DNA from: Mesorhizobium xinjiangense
Lineage (GTDB): Bacteria; Pseudomonadota; Alphaproteobacteria; Rhizobiales; Rhizobiaceae
Direction of reading: 5' to 3'
DNA length: 50,459 nt
Assembly: GCF_009749525.1 (NCBI RefSeq)
Contig: NZ_WOAC01000031.1
Span: forward strand, 1-50,459
Shown here piece after piece: positions 32,063 through 39,865 of the stretch. Within the stretch, counting starts at the first letter, position 1. Each line of letters opens with the position of its first letter. The position numbers and the translations under genes were made by a program. The notes beneath the pieces were generated by a model. The model was given only the letters and a program-made list of their open reading frames with translations. It was not told the DNA's origin and made no database searches.

Positions 32063-33603
32063 CACGGCTCGCTCCTCAATTCCGGCAGGATGTCCGCTCC
32101 GACGCTGGCATTGAGCGCGCCTGAGCGCACCAGTTCCGCTGCCGCTTCGAGATCGGCCGCCATGTAGCGGTCGACCTCCAGCGGCGGTACGGCGGCGCGG
32201 ATGGCGCCGAGCGCTTTTTGCAGTTCGGCACTGGTTTTCAGCGGTGCGCGCAACTCGACCCCTTGCGCGGCGGTCATCGCCTCGATGCCGATGATGGCGG
32301 AAAGATTGTCGGTCATGGCGAGAAGGCGCCGCGCGCCATGGCAGGCCATCGACACATGGTCTTCCTGGTTGGCTGAAGTCGGCGTGGAATCGACGGAAGC
32401 CGGATGGGCCATCTGCTTGTTTTCCGACATCAGCGCGGCCGACGTGACCTCGGCGATCATCAGGCCGGAATTGAGCCCCGGCTTCTTGGCCAGAAAGGCC
32501 GGCAGGCCGAAGGACAGCGCCGGATCGACCAGAAGCGCGATGCGGCGCTGGGCGATTGCGCCGATCTCGCAGATGGCGAGTGCCATCTGATCGGCGGCAA
32601 AGGCGACCGGTTCGGCGTGGAAGTTGCCGCCCGAGACGATGGAGCCATCGGAAAGCACGAGCGGATTGTCGGTCACAGCATTGGCTTCGGTCTCGAGCGT
32701 CGCCGCCGCCATGCGCAATATGTCGAGGCAGGCGCCGTCGACCTGCGGCTGGCAGCGGATGCAGTAGGGATCCTGGACGCGTTCGTCGCCTTCGCGGTGG
32801 CTCTCGCGGATCGGCGAGCCGTCGAGCAGCCGCCAGAGTGCGGCAGCGGTGTCGATCTGGCCGCGATGCCCGCGCAAGGTATGGATTTCCGGGTGGAACG
32901 GGGCGGAAGAGCCCATCGCCGCATCGGTCGACAGGGCGCCGGTGATCACCGCCGAGCGTGCCGCGCGATGGGTGCGGAAGAGGCCCGCCAGCGCCAGCGC
33001 CGTCGACACCTGCGTGCCGTTGATCAGCGCCAGTCCTTCCTTGGCGGCGAGCACGATCGGCGTCAGTCCGGCTTTCTCGAGGGCGGCCCCGGCCGGCATG
33101 CGTTCGCCGGCGAACCAGGCTTCGCCCTCGCCGATCATCGCCGCCGTCATGTGCGCGAGCGGGGCGAGATCGCCCGATGCGCCGACCGAGCCCTTTTCGG
33201 GAATGACCGGCAGGACGTTGCGCTCCAGCATCGCCTCGATGAGCGCCACGGTCTGCGGCCGCACACCGGAGGCGCCGCGCCCCAGCGATATGAGCTTCAG
33301 CACCATGATCAGCCGCACGATGTCGCCCGGCAGCGGATCCCCGACGCCGCAGCAATGCGACAGGATCAGGTTGCGCTGCAGGGTTGCCACGTCCGACGGC
33401 GGAATGCGCACGCTGGCCAGTTTTCCGAAACCGGTATTGACGCCGTAGATCGGATCTTCGCCCTCGGCGATCCCGGCAATGCGCTTTGCGGCGGCTTCGA
33501 TGCCGGCGTGGCAGGCGGGATCGAGGCGAACGGCAGGCTTCTCGCGCCAGATGCGCTCCAACTCGCGGATGGAGACCTTGCCCGGTTGCAGCACGAGCGT
33601 CAT
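32062..33603 (-). CDS. hutH: Histidine ammonia-lyase
   Basis: 513-aa histidase; removes ammonia from L-histidine to give urocanate, first step of histidine use. The self-formed MIO cofactor comes from the Ala-Ser-Gly in [15 protein letters not shown] near residue 142. Other family segments: [37 protein letters not shown] and [12 protein letters not shown]. The start ATG overlaps the hutI stop by ATGA. Full length. Confidence 0.96.
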   Translation of the reverse strand: MTLVLQPGKVSIRELERIWREKPAVRLDPACHAGIEAAAKRIAGIAEGEDPIYGVNTGFGKLASVRIPPSDVATLQRNLILSHCCGVGDPLPGDIVRLIMVLKLISLGRGASGVRPQTVALIEAMLERNVLPVIPEKGSVGASGDLAPLAHMTAAMIGEGEAWFAGERMPAGAALEKAGLTPIVLAAKEGLALINGTQVSTALALAGLFRTHRAARSAVITGALSTDAAMGSSAPFHPEIHTLRGHRGQIDTAAALWRLLDGSPIRESHREGDERVQDPYCIRCQPQVDGACLDILRMAAATLETEANAVTDNPLVLSDGSIVSGGNFHAEPVAFAADQMALAICEIGAIAQRRIALLVDPALSFGLPAFLAKKPGLNSGLMIAEVTSAALMSENKQMAHPASVDSTPTSANQEDHVSMACHGARRLLAMTDNLSAIIGIEAMTAAQGVELRAPLKTSAELQKALGAIRAAVPPLEVDRYMAADLEAAAELVRSGALNASVGADILPELRSEP

Positions 33604-34808
33604 GCATCTTCTCCCACGATACGGCGGTGAAGCGGATTGAAGCCGATGCGGTAGGTGAGTTCGGCAGGGTGCTCCACGTCCCAGATGGCGATGTCGGCGC
33701 GCTTGCCGGGCTCCAAGGTGCCGGTTTCATCCTGAAGCCCCAGCGCCCTTGCCGCCTCGCGCGTCGCCCCTGCCAGCGCCTCTTCCGGCGTCAGGCGGAA
33801 AAGCGTGCAGGCCATGTTGAGCGTCAGAAGAAGCGAGGCGAGCGGCGAGGAGCCGGGATTGCAGTCGGTTGCAACCGCAATCGGCACGCCCGCCCTGCGC
33901 AGCGCCGCGACGGGCGGCAATTGCGTCTCGCGCAGCGTGTAGAAGGCGCCCGGAAGAAGTACGGCGACGGTGCCGGCCTCGGCCATCGCCGCCACGCCGT
34001 CCTCGTCCAGATATTCCAGATGGTCGGCCGAAAGCGCACCATAAGAGGCGGCGAGCTTCGCGCCGCCCAGATCGGAAAGCTGCTCGGCGTGGAGCTTGAC
34101 CGGCAGGCCGAGCGCGCGCGCCCTGGCGAAAACGCGGTTCATCTGTTCGGGCGAAAAGGCTATGCCTTCGCAAAATCCGTCCACGGCGTCGACGAGGCCG
34201 AGATCGCTGGCCGCTTCCATGCCGGGCAGGACTATCTCGTCGATATAGGCGTCCGCGCGGCCCTTATATTCCGGCGGCACGGCGTGGGCAGCGAGATAGC
34301 TCGTCTTCACGCGCACCGGCCGCATTGTCTCCAGCCGCCGCGCCGCGCGCAGCATTTTCAGTTCGTCCTCGGCCGTCAGCCCGTAGCCGGACTTGATCTC
34401 GACGGTGGCGACACCCTCGCCGATCAGCGCGTCGAGGCGCGGCAAGGCGTCCTCGACCAGCGCATCCTCGCCCATGGCGCGGGTGGCGGCGACGGTGGAG
34501 ACGATGCCGCCACCGGCGCGCGCGACCTCCTCGTAGCTTGCGCCCTCAAGCCGCATTTCGAACTCTTTGGCGCGGTTGCCGCCGAAGACGAGGTGGGTGT
34601 GGCAATCGATGAGGGCGGGGGTGGCCAGCCGGCCGCCGAAATCCTCAATCTCGACACCGCGCCAGTCCGAGGGCACCGCGTTCCCGGCCGTCACCCAGAC
34701 GATGCGATCATCTTCGAGGCCGATCGAACCGCGCTCGACCAGACCGTAGGCGGTATCGCCCTTGTCCATTGTGGCAATGCGCAGGCCGGACAGGATATTT
34801 CGGGGCAT
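33600..34808 (-). CDS. hutI: Imidazolonepropionase
   Basis: 402-aa metal-dependent amidohydrolase that opens imidazolone propionate to N-formimino-L-glutamate. Zn ligands in [14 protein letters not shown]; other conserved parts are [40 protein letters not shown], and [10 protein letters not shown] near 310. ATG 34808 ([15 protein letters not shown]) is chosen; an in-frame start at 34862 would run through the operator. First gene of the operon. The enzymes that finish the pathway (HutF/HutG or a formiminoglutamase) are not in this window. Confidence 0.95.
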   Translation of the reverse strand: MPRNILSGLRIATMDKGDTAYGLVERGSIGLEDDRIVWVTAGNAVPSDWRGVEIEDFGGRLATPALIDCHTHLVFGGNRAKEFEMRLEGASYEEVARAGGGIVSTVAATRAMGEDALVEDALPRLDALIGEGVATVEIKSGYGLTAEDELKMLRAARRLETMRPVRVKTSYLAAHAVPPEYKGRADAYIDEIVLPGMEAASDLGLVDAVDGFCEGIAFSPEQMNRVFARARALGLPVKLHAEQLSDLGGAKLAASYGALSADHLEYLDEDGVAAMAEAGTVAVLLPGAFYTLRETQLPPVAALRRAGVPIAVATDCNPGSSPLASLLLTLNMACTLFRLTPEEALAGATREAARALGLQDETGTLEPGKRADIAIWDVEHPAELTYRIGFNPLHRRIVGEDA

Positions 34809-34847
34809 GGCAGAGGGTTTCCGGTTTTCAAACCTGGATTTGATGCT

Positions 34848-34871
34848 ATTATGTATAGACATAATGTGTCA
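34848..34871. promoter_or_regulatory. HutC operator and hutI promoter
   Basis: The perfect dyad ATTATGTATAGACATAAT (34848-34865, 7-bp arms) sits midway between hutI and hutC. It contains the TGTATAxACA-type core expected for HutC. Read leftward, a consensus -35 TTGACA (34866-34871) abuts it, so the operator would cover the hutI promoter spacer. HutC repression relieved by urocanate is known for the family. Confidence 0.75.
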
Positions 34872-34886
34872 AACGGAAACAGCGCC

Positions 34887-35579
34887 ATGCGCCGCAATTC
34901 CTTTCGCGACATTCGGGCCGAGCTCGAGCGGCGCATCGCCCGGCGCGTCTGGGAGCCGGGCGCGATCATACCGGGCGAGGAGGCGCTGGCGGTGGAATTC
35001 GGCGCTGCGCGGGCGACGGTCAACCGCGCCCTGCAGGAGCTTGCCCGCTCGGGTCTGGTCGAGCGCAAGCGCAAGTCGGGCACGCGCGTCGCCCTGCATT
35101 CCGTGCGCCAGGCTCGCTTCGCCATTCCGCTGGTGCGCCAGGAAATCGAGCAGGCGGGAAGCCTATACCACTACACGCTGCTGAGCCGCGAGGTGCGCGC
35201 CGCGCCGGACTTCCTGCGCGCCCGGCTCGCCCTGCCGGCCGATGCGCGCGTCATGCATGCGCGCTGCCTGCACACCGCCGACCGCAGGCCATATCAATAT
35301 GAGGATCGCTGGATCAATCTTTCCGCCGTGCCGCAGGCCGAAAAGGAAAGCTTCGAGGAGACCGGCCCGAACGAATGGCTGGTCGCCAACGCGCCGTTCT
35401 CGCATGCCGAATTTGTGTTCGGCGCGGCGCGGGCGTCCGAGGAGGAAAAGGCCGTCCTGCAATTGCCCGAGGGCGAGGCGGTTTTCGTCGCCGAGCGCAT
35501 GACATGGCTGGCCGAACGCCCGATCACGCTGGTGCGCATGGTCCATCCGCCGACCCACCGCATGGTCACCACGCTCTGA
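34887..35579 (+). CDS. hutC: GntR/HutC-family repressor of histidine utilisation
   Basis: 230-aa repressor. GntR winged helix in residues 5-70 (DIRAELERRIARRVWEPGAI, FGAARATVNRALQELARSGL) and a UTRA effector domain (HARCLHTADRRPYQYEDRWI, AERMTWLAERPITLVRMVHP) that in HutC proteins binds urocanate. Divergent from hutI, with the operator in the 78-bp gap. The final residues of HutC proteins are usually a TRYRLVG-like basic tail; here the protein ends in HRMVTTL. Confidence 0.92.
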   Translation: MRRNSFRDIRAELERRIARRVWEPGAIIPGEEALAVEFGAARATVNRALQELARSGLVERKRKSGTRVALHSVRQARFAIPLVRQEIEQAGSLYHYTLLSREVRAAPDFLRARLALPADARVMHARCLHTADRRPYQYEDRWINLSAVPQAEKESFEETGPNEWLVANAPFSHAEFVFGAARASEEEKAVLQLPEGEAVFVAERMTWLAERPITLVRMVHPPTHRMVTTL

Positions 35580-35789
35580 GCGTATCGATGTGAAACGCTT
35601 GACGGAGCGTGTTGCGGTCCTGTGCGAAAAGGCGATGTGGAGACGGCCGTTCGTCCGACCCATGGGAGGCCGGCCGGACGCCTCGCCTGCCGGCGTGGGG
35701 AGCAATTCGAGATGGAACGTTTTGCCGCGTTTGTTTCGGGAAGACAAAGCGACAACGGTAGGTTAGAACGCTTCCAAGGAGATTGGACG

Positions 35790-37004
35790 ATGGACTTCGA
35801 AGCTTTTTTCGCCACGAAGCTCGATGACTTGCACACCGAAGGCCGCTACCGCGTATTTGCCGAGCTCGAGCGGCACGCCGGGTCGTTTCCGCGCGCCACG
35901 CGGTTTGTCGACGGCGAGATGCGCGACGTCACCGTCTGGTGCTCGAACGACTATCTGGGCATGGGCCAGCATCCCGCGGTGATCGCGGCCATGCACGAGG
36001 CGCTCGACAAATGCGGCGCCGGCGCCGGCGGCACGCGCAACATCTCCGGCACCAACCATTATCACGTGCTTCTGGAACGCGAACTGGCCGATCTGCACGG
36101 CAAGGAATCGGCGCTGATCTTCACCTCCGGCTATGTATCGAACTGGGCTTCGCTCGGCACGCTGGGCGCCAACATCCCCGGCTGCGTCATCGTCTCCGAC
36201 GCCGGCAATCACGCCTCGATGATCGAGGGCATCCGCCATTCCAAGGCCGAAAAGCGCATCTTCAAGCACAATGACGTGCAGGATCTCGACCGCATCCTGT
36301 CCGAATACGGACCTGACCGGCCGAAGATCGTCGCCTTCGAGAGCGTCTATTCCATGGACGGCGATATCGCGCCGATGGCCGAGATCGTCGCGGTCGCCGA
36401 AAAGCACGGCGCCATGACCTATCTCGACGAGGTGCATGCGGTCGGCCTTTACGGACCGCGCGGCGGCGGCATCGCCGAGCGCGAAGGCCTGATGGACCGC
36501 ATCACGCTGATCGAGGGCACGCTCGGCAAGGCCTTCGGCGTCGTCGGCGGCTATATCACCGGCTCGGCCGCGCTGTGCGATTTCATCCGCTCCTATGCGT
36601 CCGGCTTCATCTTCACCACGGCCCTGCCGCCTTCGGTCGCCGCCGGCGCTTTGGCCTCGATCCGGCATCTCAAGACGAGCCAGGTCGAGCGCGCGCGCCA
36701 TCAGGAGCGGGTCAGGGCCGTGCGCGGCCGGCTCGACGCGATGGGCATCCCCTATATGCCCAACCCGAGCCATATCGTGCCGGTGATGGTTGGCGATCCG
36801 GTGAAGTGCAAGTGGATCTCCGACCTGCTGCTCGACAATTACGGCGTCTATGTTCAGCCGATCAACTATCCGACCGTGCCGCGCAAGACGGAGCGCCTGC
36901 GCATCACGCCCTCGCCGCTGCACACCGATGCCGACATCGATCATCTGATCGGCGCATTGTCGGATCTCTGGTCGCAATGCGCGCTGGCGCGCGCCGTCGC
37001 CTGA
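35790..37004 (+). CDS. hemA: 5-Aminolevulinate synthase
   Basis: 404-aa PLP enzyme making 5-aminolevulinate from glycine and succinyl-CoA, the first haem-specific step in alphaproteobacteria. Glycine-rich [15 protein letters not shown] near residue 75, [26 protein letters not shown] (Asp pairing with the PLP ring) and the PLP Lys in [15 protein letters not shown] near 248. The start is ATG 35790 after AAGGAGA; an upstream extension lacks family similarity. Monocistronic by spacing; no FNR-box was found in the 210 bp upstream. It competes for glycine with the bhc cycle. Confidence 0.95.
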   Translation: MDFEAFFATKLDDLHTEGRYRVFAELERHAGSFPRATRFVDGEMRDVTVWCSNDYLGMGQHPAVIAAMHEALDKCGAGAGGTRNISGTNHYHVLLERELADLHGKESALIFTSGYVSNWASLGTLGANIPGCVIVSDAGNHASMIEGIRHSKAEKRIFKHNDVQDLDRILSEYGPDRPKIVAFESVYSMDGDIAPMAEIVAVAEKHGAMTYLDEVHAVGLYGPRGGGIAEREGLMDRITLIEGTLGKAFGVVGGYITGSAALCDFIRSYASGFIFTTALPPSVAAGALASIRHLKTSQVERARHQERVRAVRGRLDAMGIPYMPNPSHIVPVMVGDPVKCKWISDLLLDNYGVYVQPINYPTVPRKTERLRITPSPLHTDADIDHLIGALSDLWSQCALARAVA

Positions 37005-37096
37005 CCTTCGGCGTGAAAGAGCAGCCCGGCGGGCGTTGACAATGCGGGCCGGCAAGGCCAATTGACCTTGCCTGATCTGTGTAAGGGGCCCGGAAC

Positions 37097-37783
37097 ATGA
37101 GCAATCGTACCATCATCGCGCCGTCCGTCCTCTCGGCCGATTTCTCGCGCCTGGGCGAGGAGGTGGAGGCGGTCGCCGCCGCCGGCGCCGACTGGATCCA
37201 TCTCGACGTGATGGACGGTCATTTCGTGCCCAACATCACCTTCGGACCGCCGGTCATCAAGGCGATCCGCGGTCGCACCGACAAGGTCTTCGACTGCCAT
37301 TTGATGATCGAGCCGGCCGATCCCTATCTCGCCGCCTTCGCCGATGCCGGCTGCGACATCATCACCGTCCATGCCGAGGCGGGCCCGCATCTCGACCGAT
37401 CGCTGCAGGCGATCCGCGATCTCGGCAAGAAGGCGGGCGTGTCGCTCAATCCCTCGACGCCCGAAAGCGCGATCGAATATGTGCTCGACAGGCTCGACCT
37501 CGTGCTTTTGATGACGGTCAATCCCGGCTTCGGTGGCCAGGCCTTCATCCCGGCGGTGGTCGAGAAGGTGAAGCGGGTCAAGGCGCTGATCGGCGAGCGG
37601 CCGATCGACATCGAGATCGACGGCGGCGTGACGCCCGAGACCGCGCCGCTGGTGACGGCCGCCGGCGCCAATGTGCTGGTTGCCGGCTCGGCCGTCTTCA
37701 AGGGCGGCGGCGAAGCCGCCTACCGCGCCAACATTGCCGCCATCCGTGAGGCCGGCGACGGCGCGATCGGGCGCGCGGCTTAA
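37097..37783 (+). CDS. rpe: Ribulose-phosphate 3-epimerase
   Basis: 228-aa TIM-barrel enzyme interconverting ribulose 5-phosphate and xylulose 5-phosphate in the pentose phosphate pathway. Conserved metal/catalytic segments: [34 protein letters not shown] with its Asp and His, [15 protein letters not shown], and [13 protein letters not shown] (second catalytic Asp). The phosphate loop VAGSAVFKG ends the barrel. Followed by a thioredoxin-like gene and gph, probably one transcript. Confidence 0.95.
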   Translation: MSNRTIIAPSVLSADFSRLGEEVEAVAAAGADWIHLDVMDGHFVPNITFGPPVIKAIRGRTDKVFDCHLMIEPADPYLAAFADAGCDIITVHAEAGPHLDRSLQAIRDLGKKAGVSLNPSTPESAIEYVLDRLDLVLLMTVNPGFGGQAFIPAVVEKVKRVKALIGERPIDIEIDGGVTPETAPLVTAAGANVLVAGSAVFKGGGEAAYRANIAAIREAGDGAIGRAA

Positions 37784-37819
37784 GCGCGAATTCTGTTCCA
37801 GAGAAGGAGGCAGCACACC

Positions 37820-38377
37820 ATGGCAGCAGTTCCTCCCGTTTGCGATTTCGGTTGGCCGGCGGTCGACGCCGAACTTCCCGGCGTTGACGGCCAGACATAC
37901 CGCATCTTCGACCTGGCAGGCCCCGGCGGCCTCGTCGTCGCCTTCATCTGCAATCACTGCCCCTATGTGAAGGCGGTGATCGACCGCATGGTGGAAGACG
38001 CGCGCGTGCTCGACGAGGTCGGTGTCGGCTTCGTCGCCGTCAATTCCAACGATGCCGCGGCCTATCCCGCCGATTCCTTCGACAAGATGAAGCTGTTCGC
38101 CGAGCGGCACCGCCTGTTCTTTCCGTATCTGCATGACGAGGACCAGAAACTGGCCCGTGCCTATGGCGCCGCCTGCACGCCGGACCTGTTCGGCTTCAAT
38201 GCCGACATGAAGCTGCAATATCGCGGCCGCCTCGACGAGGCCGGACGCAACGAAAACGCCGAGGGCGCGCGCCGGGACCTTGTCGAAGCCATGCGCCAGA
38301 TCGCCCGAACGGGCGAGGGACCGGAAGACCAGGTCGCCTCGATCGGCTGTTCCATCAAGTGGAAGCAGGACGTCTGA
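37820..38377 (+). CDS. Thioredoxin-like (AhpC/TSA-type) protein
   Basis: 185-aa cytoplasmic thioredoxin-fold protein. The active-site motif is CNHCPYV in FICNHCPYVKAVIDRM near residue 45, a CxxC followed by Pro as in the resident 'thioredoxin family' of rhizobia and other bacteria. VNSNDAAAYPADSFDKMK and the cis-Pro region (AACTPDLFGFN) follow. Redox partner and substrate unknown. A strong AAGGAGG precedes the ATG. Its stop is 2 bp before gph. Confidence 0.85.
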   Translation: MAAVPPVCDFGWPAVDAELPGVDGQTYRIFDLAGPGGLVVAFICNHCPYVKAVIDRMVEDARVLDEVGVGFVAVNSNDAAAYPADSFDKMKLFAERHRLFFPYLHDEDQKLARAYGAACTPDLFGFNADMKLQYRGRLDEAGRNENAEGARRDLVEAMRQIARTGEGPEDQVASIGCSIKWKQDV

Positions 38378-38379
38378 CA

Positions 38380-39081
38380 ATGGCGTCTGCGGAACCTGCC
38401 TGGCCGGTGGCCGTGCTGTTCGACCTCGACGGCACGCTGATCGATTCGGTGCCGGACCTTGCCGCGTCGGTGAACATCCTGCTGGCCGAAAACGGGTTTG
38501 CGCCGCTGTCGCTGGACGAGGTGAAGTCCATGGTCGGCCACGGCCTGCCAAAGCTGGTGGAGCGTGCCTTTGCCGCGCGCGGCCTGCGGCCGGGGCCGGA
38601 CGAACTCGCCGCCCAGTGTGACCGCATGGTCTCGATCTACGACGATCATCTGACCGTTCTGACGACGCCGATGTCCGGCGCCGGGGAGGTCCTGGAACGG
38701 CTTCATGGGCGCGGCATGCGGCTTGCCGTGGTGACCAACAAGCCGCAACGCGCCGCCGAAACGATCCTCGAGCGCCTCGGCCTTGCCCGCTTCATCGAAA
38801 CCGTCGTCGGCGGCACCGACGGCATGCCGAAAAAGCCGGCGCCGGACATGGTTCTGGCGGCGATGAAGACCTGCCGGGCGACGCCCGAGAGCACGGTTCT
38901 CGTCGGCGACAGCGCCGCCGACGTGCAATCGGCCCACGCCGCCGGCATCGCGGCCATCGTCGTGGAAGGCGGCTATACCAAAGGACCGGCGGCCGACCTC
39001 GGCGCCGACCGGCTGATTGCCTCTCTCAACGAATTGGACGAGGTGCTGGGCACGTTCGCTACAGGGGCCGGCGTGGCCTAG
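38380..39081 (+). CDS. gph: Phosphoglycolate phosphatase (HAD family)
   Basis: 233-aa HAD hydrolase that removes phosphate from 2-phosphoglycolate, made by DNA 3'-end repair or RuBisCO. Motif I LFDLDGTLIDS (nucleophile Asp), helical cap, motif II VTNK, motif III Lys in KKPAPDMV, motif IV LVGDSAADVQSA. The ATG chosen follows AGGA; a GTG at 38359 in frame would overlap the previous gene. The product glycolate can be oxidised to glyoxylate, the substrate of the bhc cycle, but no glycolate oxidase is in the window. Confidence 0.88.
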   Translation: MASAEPAWPVAVLFDLDGTLIDSVPDLAASVNILLAENGFAPLSLDEVKSMVGHGLPKLVERAFAARGLRPGPDELAAQCDRMVSIYDDHLTVLTTPMSGAGEVLERLHGRGMRLAVVTNKPQRAAETILERLGLARFIETVVGGTDGMPKKPAPDMVLAAMKTCRATPESTVLVGDSAADVQSAHAAGIAAIVVEGGYTKGPAADLGADRLIASLNELDEVLGTFATGAGVA

Positions 39082-39162
39082 TTGGCGATTTTGCGCGCCC
39101 GACCCTTGCATCCGTGCGGCCGGGCGGCGACATAGGGGGCTGGAAAACAATCGGCGAAGGCG

Positions 39163-39582
39163 ATGACGGCAGGCCATATCGACGTTCGGGCGGATTTGAC
39201 GCGCAACCAGGTGCTGGTTCTCGACGCGCTGGAAAGCGCGCGCGCGCCACTGAGCGCCTATGCCCTGCTCGACCAGCTCCGGGAGCAAGGCTTTCGCGCC
39301 CCGCTGCAGGTCTACCGGGCGCTCGACCGGCTGACCAAGGCCGGCCTGGTCCATCGCCTGGAAAGCCTGAACTCCTTCGTCGCCTGCACCGGCGATCATG
39401 CGCATGAGCACGAGACGACGGCCTTTGCCATCTGCGAGGATTGCGGGCAGGTGATCGAGTTCACCGACGCCACGGTCGTCAAGCGGCTGCAGGGCCTGGC
39501 CAGCGAAACCGGGTTTCAGCCCGCAAAGGCCATCATCGAGGTGCGCGGTCTCTGCGCGGATTGCGCGGCCAAGGCCGGCTGA
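39163..39582 (+). CDS. zur: Fur-family zinc uptake regulator (Zur)
   Basis: 139-aa Fur-type metalloregulator. Winged helix in residues 10-75 (PLSAYALLDQLREQGFRAPL, LTKAGLVHRLESLNSFVAC), then the metal-binding half: the His-rich HAHEHETT, and the structural zinc pairs CEDCG and CADC. Cys near 70 and the pattern HAHEH fit Zur better than Fur or PerR. Expected to repress zinc-uptake genes; those (znuABC) are not in view. Confidence 0.85.
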   Translation: MTAGHIDVRADLTRNQVLVLDALESARAPLSAYALLDQLREQGFRAPLQVYRALDRLTKAGLVHRLESLNSFVACTGDHAHEHETTAFAICEDCGQVIEFTDATVVKRLQGLASETGFQPAKAIIEVRGLCADCAAKAG

Positions 39583-39612
39583 CAGGCCGCGGCCTTCCTT
39601 GTTGGTGCCGGC

Positions 39613-39680
39613 TCCAACATATTGATCCGGCGGGCATATCTTTGCTTCAAACGTTTCCGTTTGAAGCAAATGCGCGCTAG
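39613..39680 (+). repeat. Double-hairpin dispersed repeat, partial copy C
   Basis: Right half of the family seen at 18311 and 28511: AACATATTGAT, CATATCTTTGCTTC, the palindrome GCTTCAAAC...GTTTGAAGC (39644-39667) and the GCGCGCTAG end. The left hairpin (GCTCAAACG...CGTTTGAGC) is absent, so the two hairpins can separate. Confidence 0.88.
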
Positions 39681-39693
39681 GGCAATCACCTTT

Positions 39694-39816
39694 GCCCCCT
39701 CCACCATGCTTCGCATGGTCCCCCTCCCCCATAAATGGAGGAGGATCCGCGGCGGCGGTGCCGGTTCCTCCCCTGCGAAGCGGGGGAGGGGGACCGCCGA
39801 AGGCGGTGGAGGGGGC
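39694..39816. repeat. Nested palindromic element between zur and polA
   Basis: Outer arms GCCCCCTCCACC (39694-39705) and GGTGGAGGGGGC (39805-39816) are perfect complements. Inside them lie mini-hairpins ATGC-TTC-GCAT and GCC-GAA-GGC, and then second arms GGTCCCCCTCCCCC (39717-39730) and GGGGGAGGGGGACC (39782-39795). The unit could fold as a cruciform with two side hairpins. It is next to repeat copy C and lies between convergent genes, where it may stop transcripts from both sides. Confidence 0.85.
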
Positions 39817-39865
39817 ATAACGACCTATACGCGATGCCCCGGTTCCCAACCGGAAAGCTTCTTGA

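Noticed and set aside
33486-35579. A long fused HutC frame beginning inside hutI
   Set aside because: The repressor domain starts at 34887; upstream residues are antisense shadow of hutI.
35622-35789. N-terminal extension of HemA
   Set aside because: Arg/Gly-rich and unlike the family; ATG 35790 has a proper ribosome site and family-like start.
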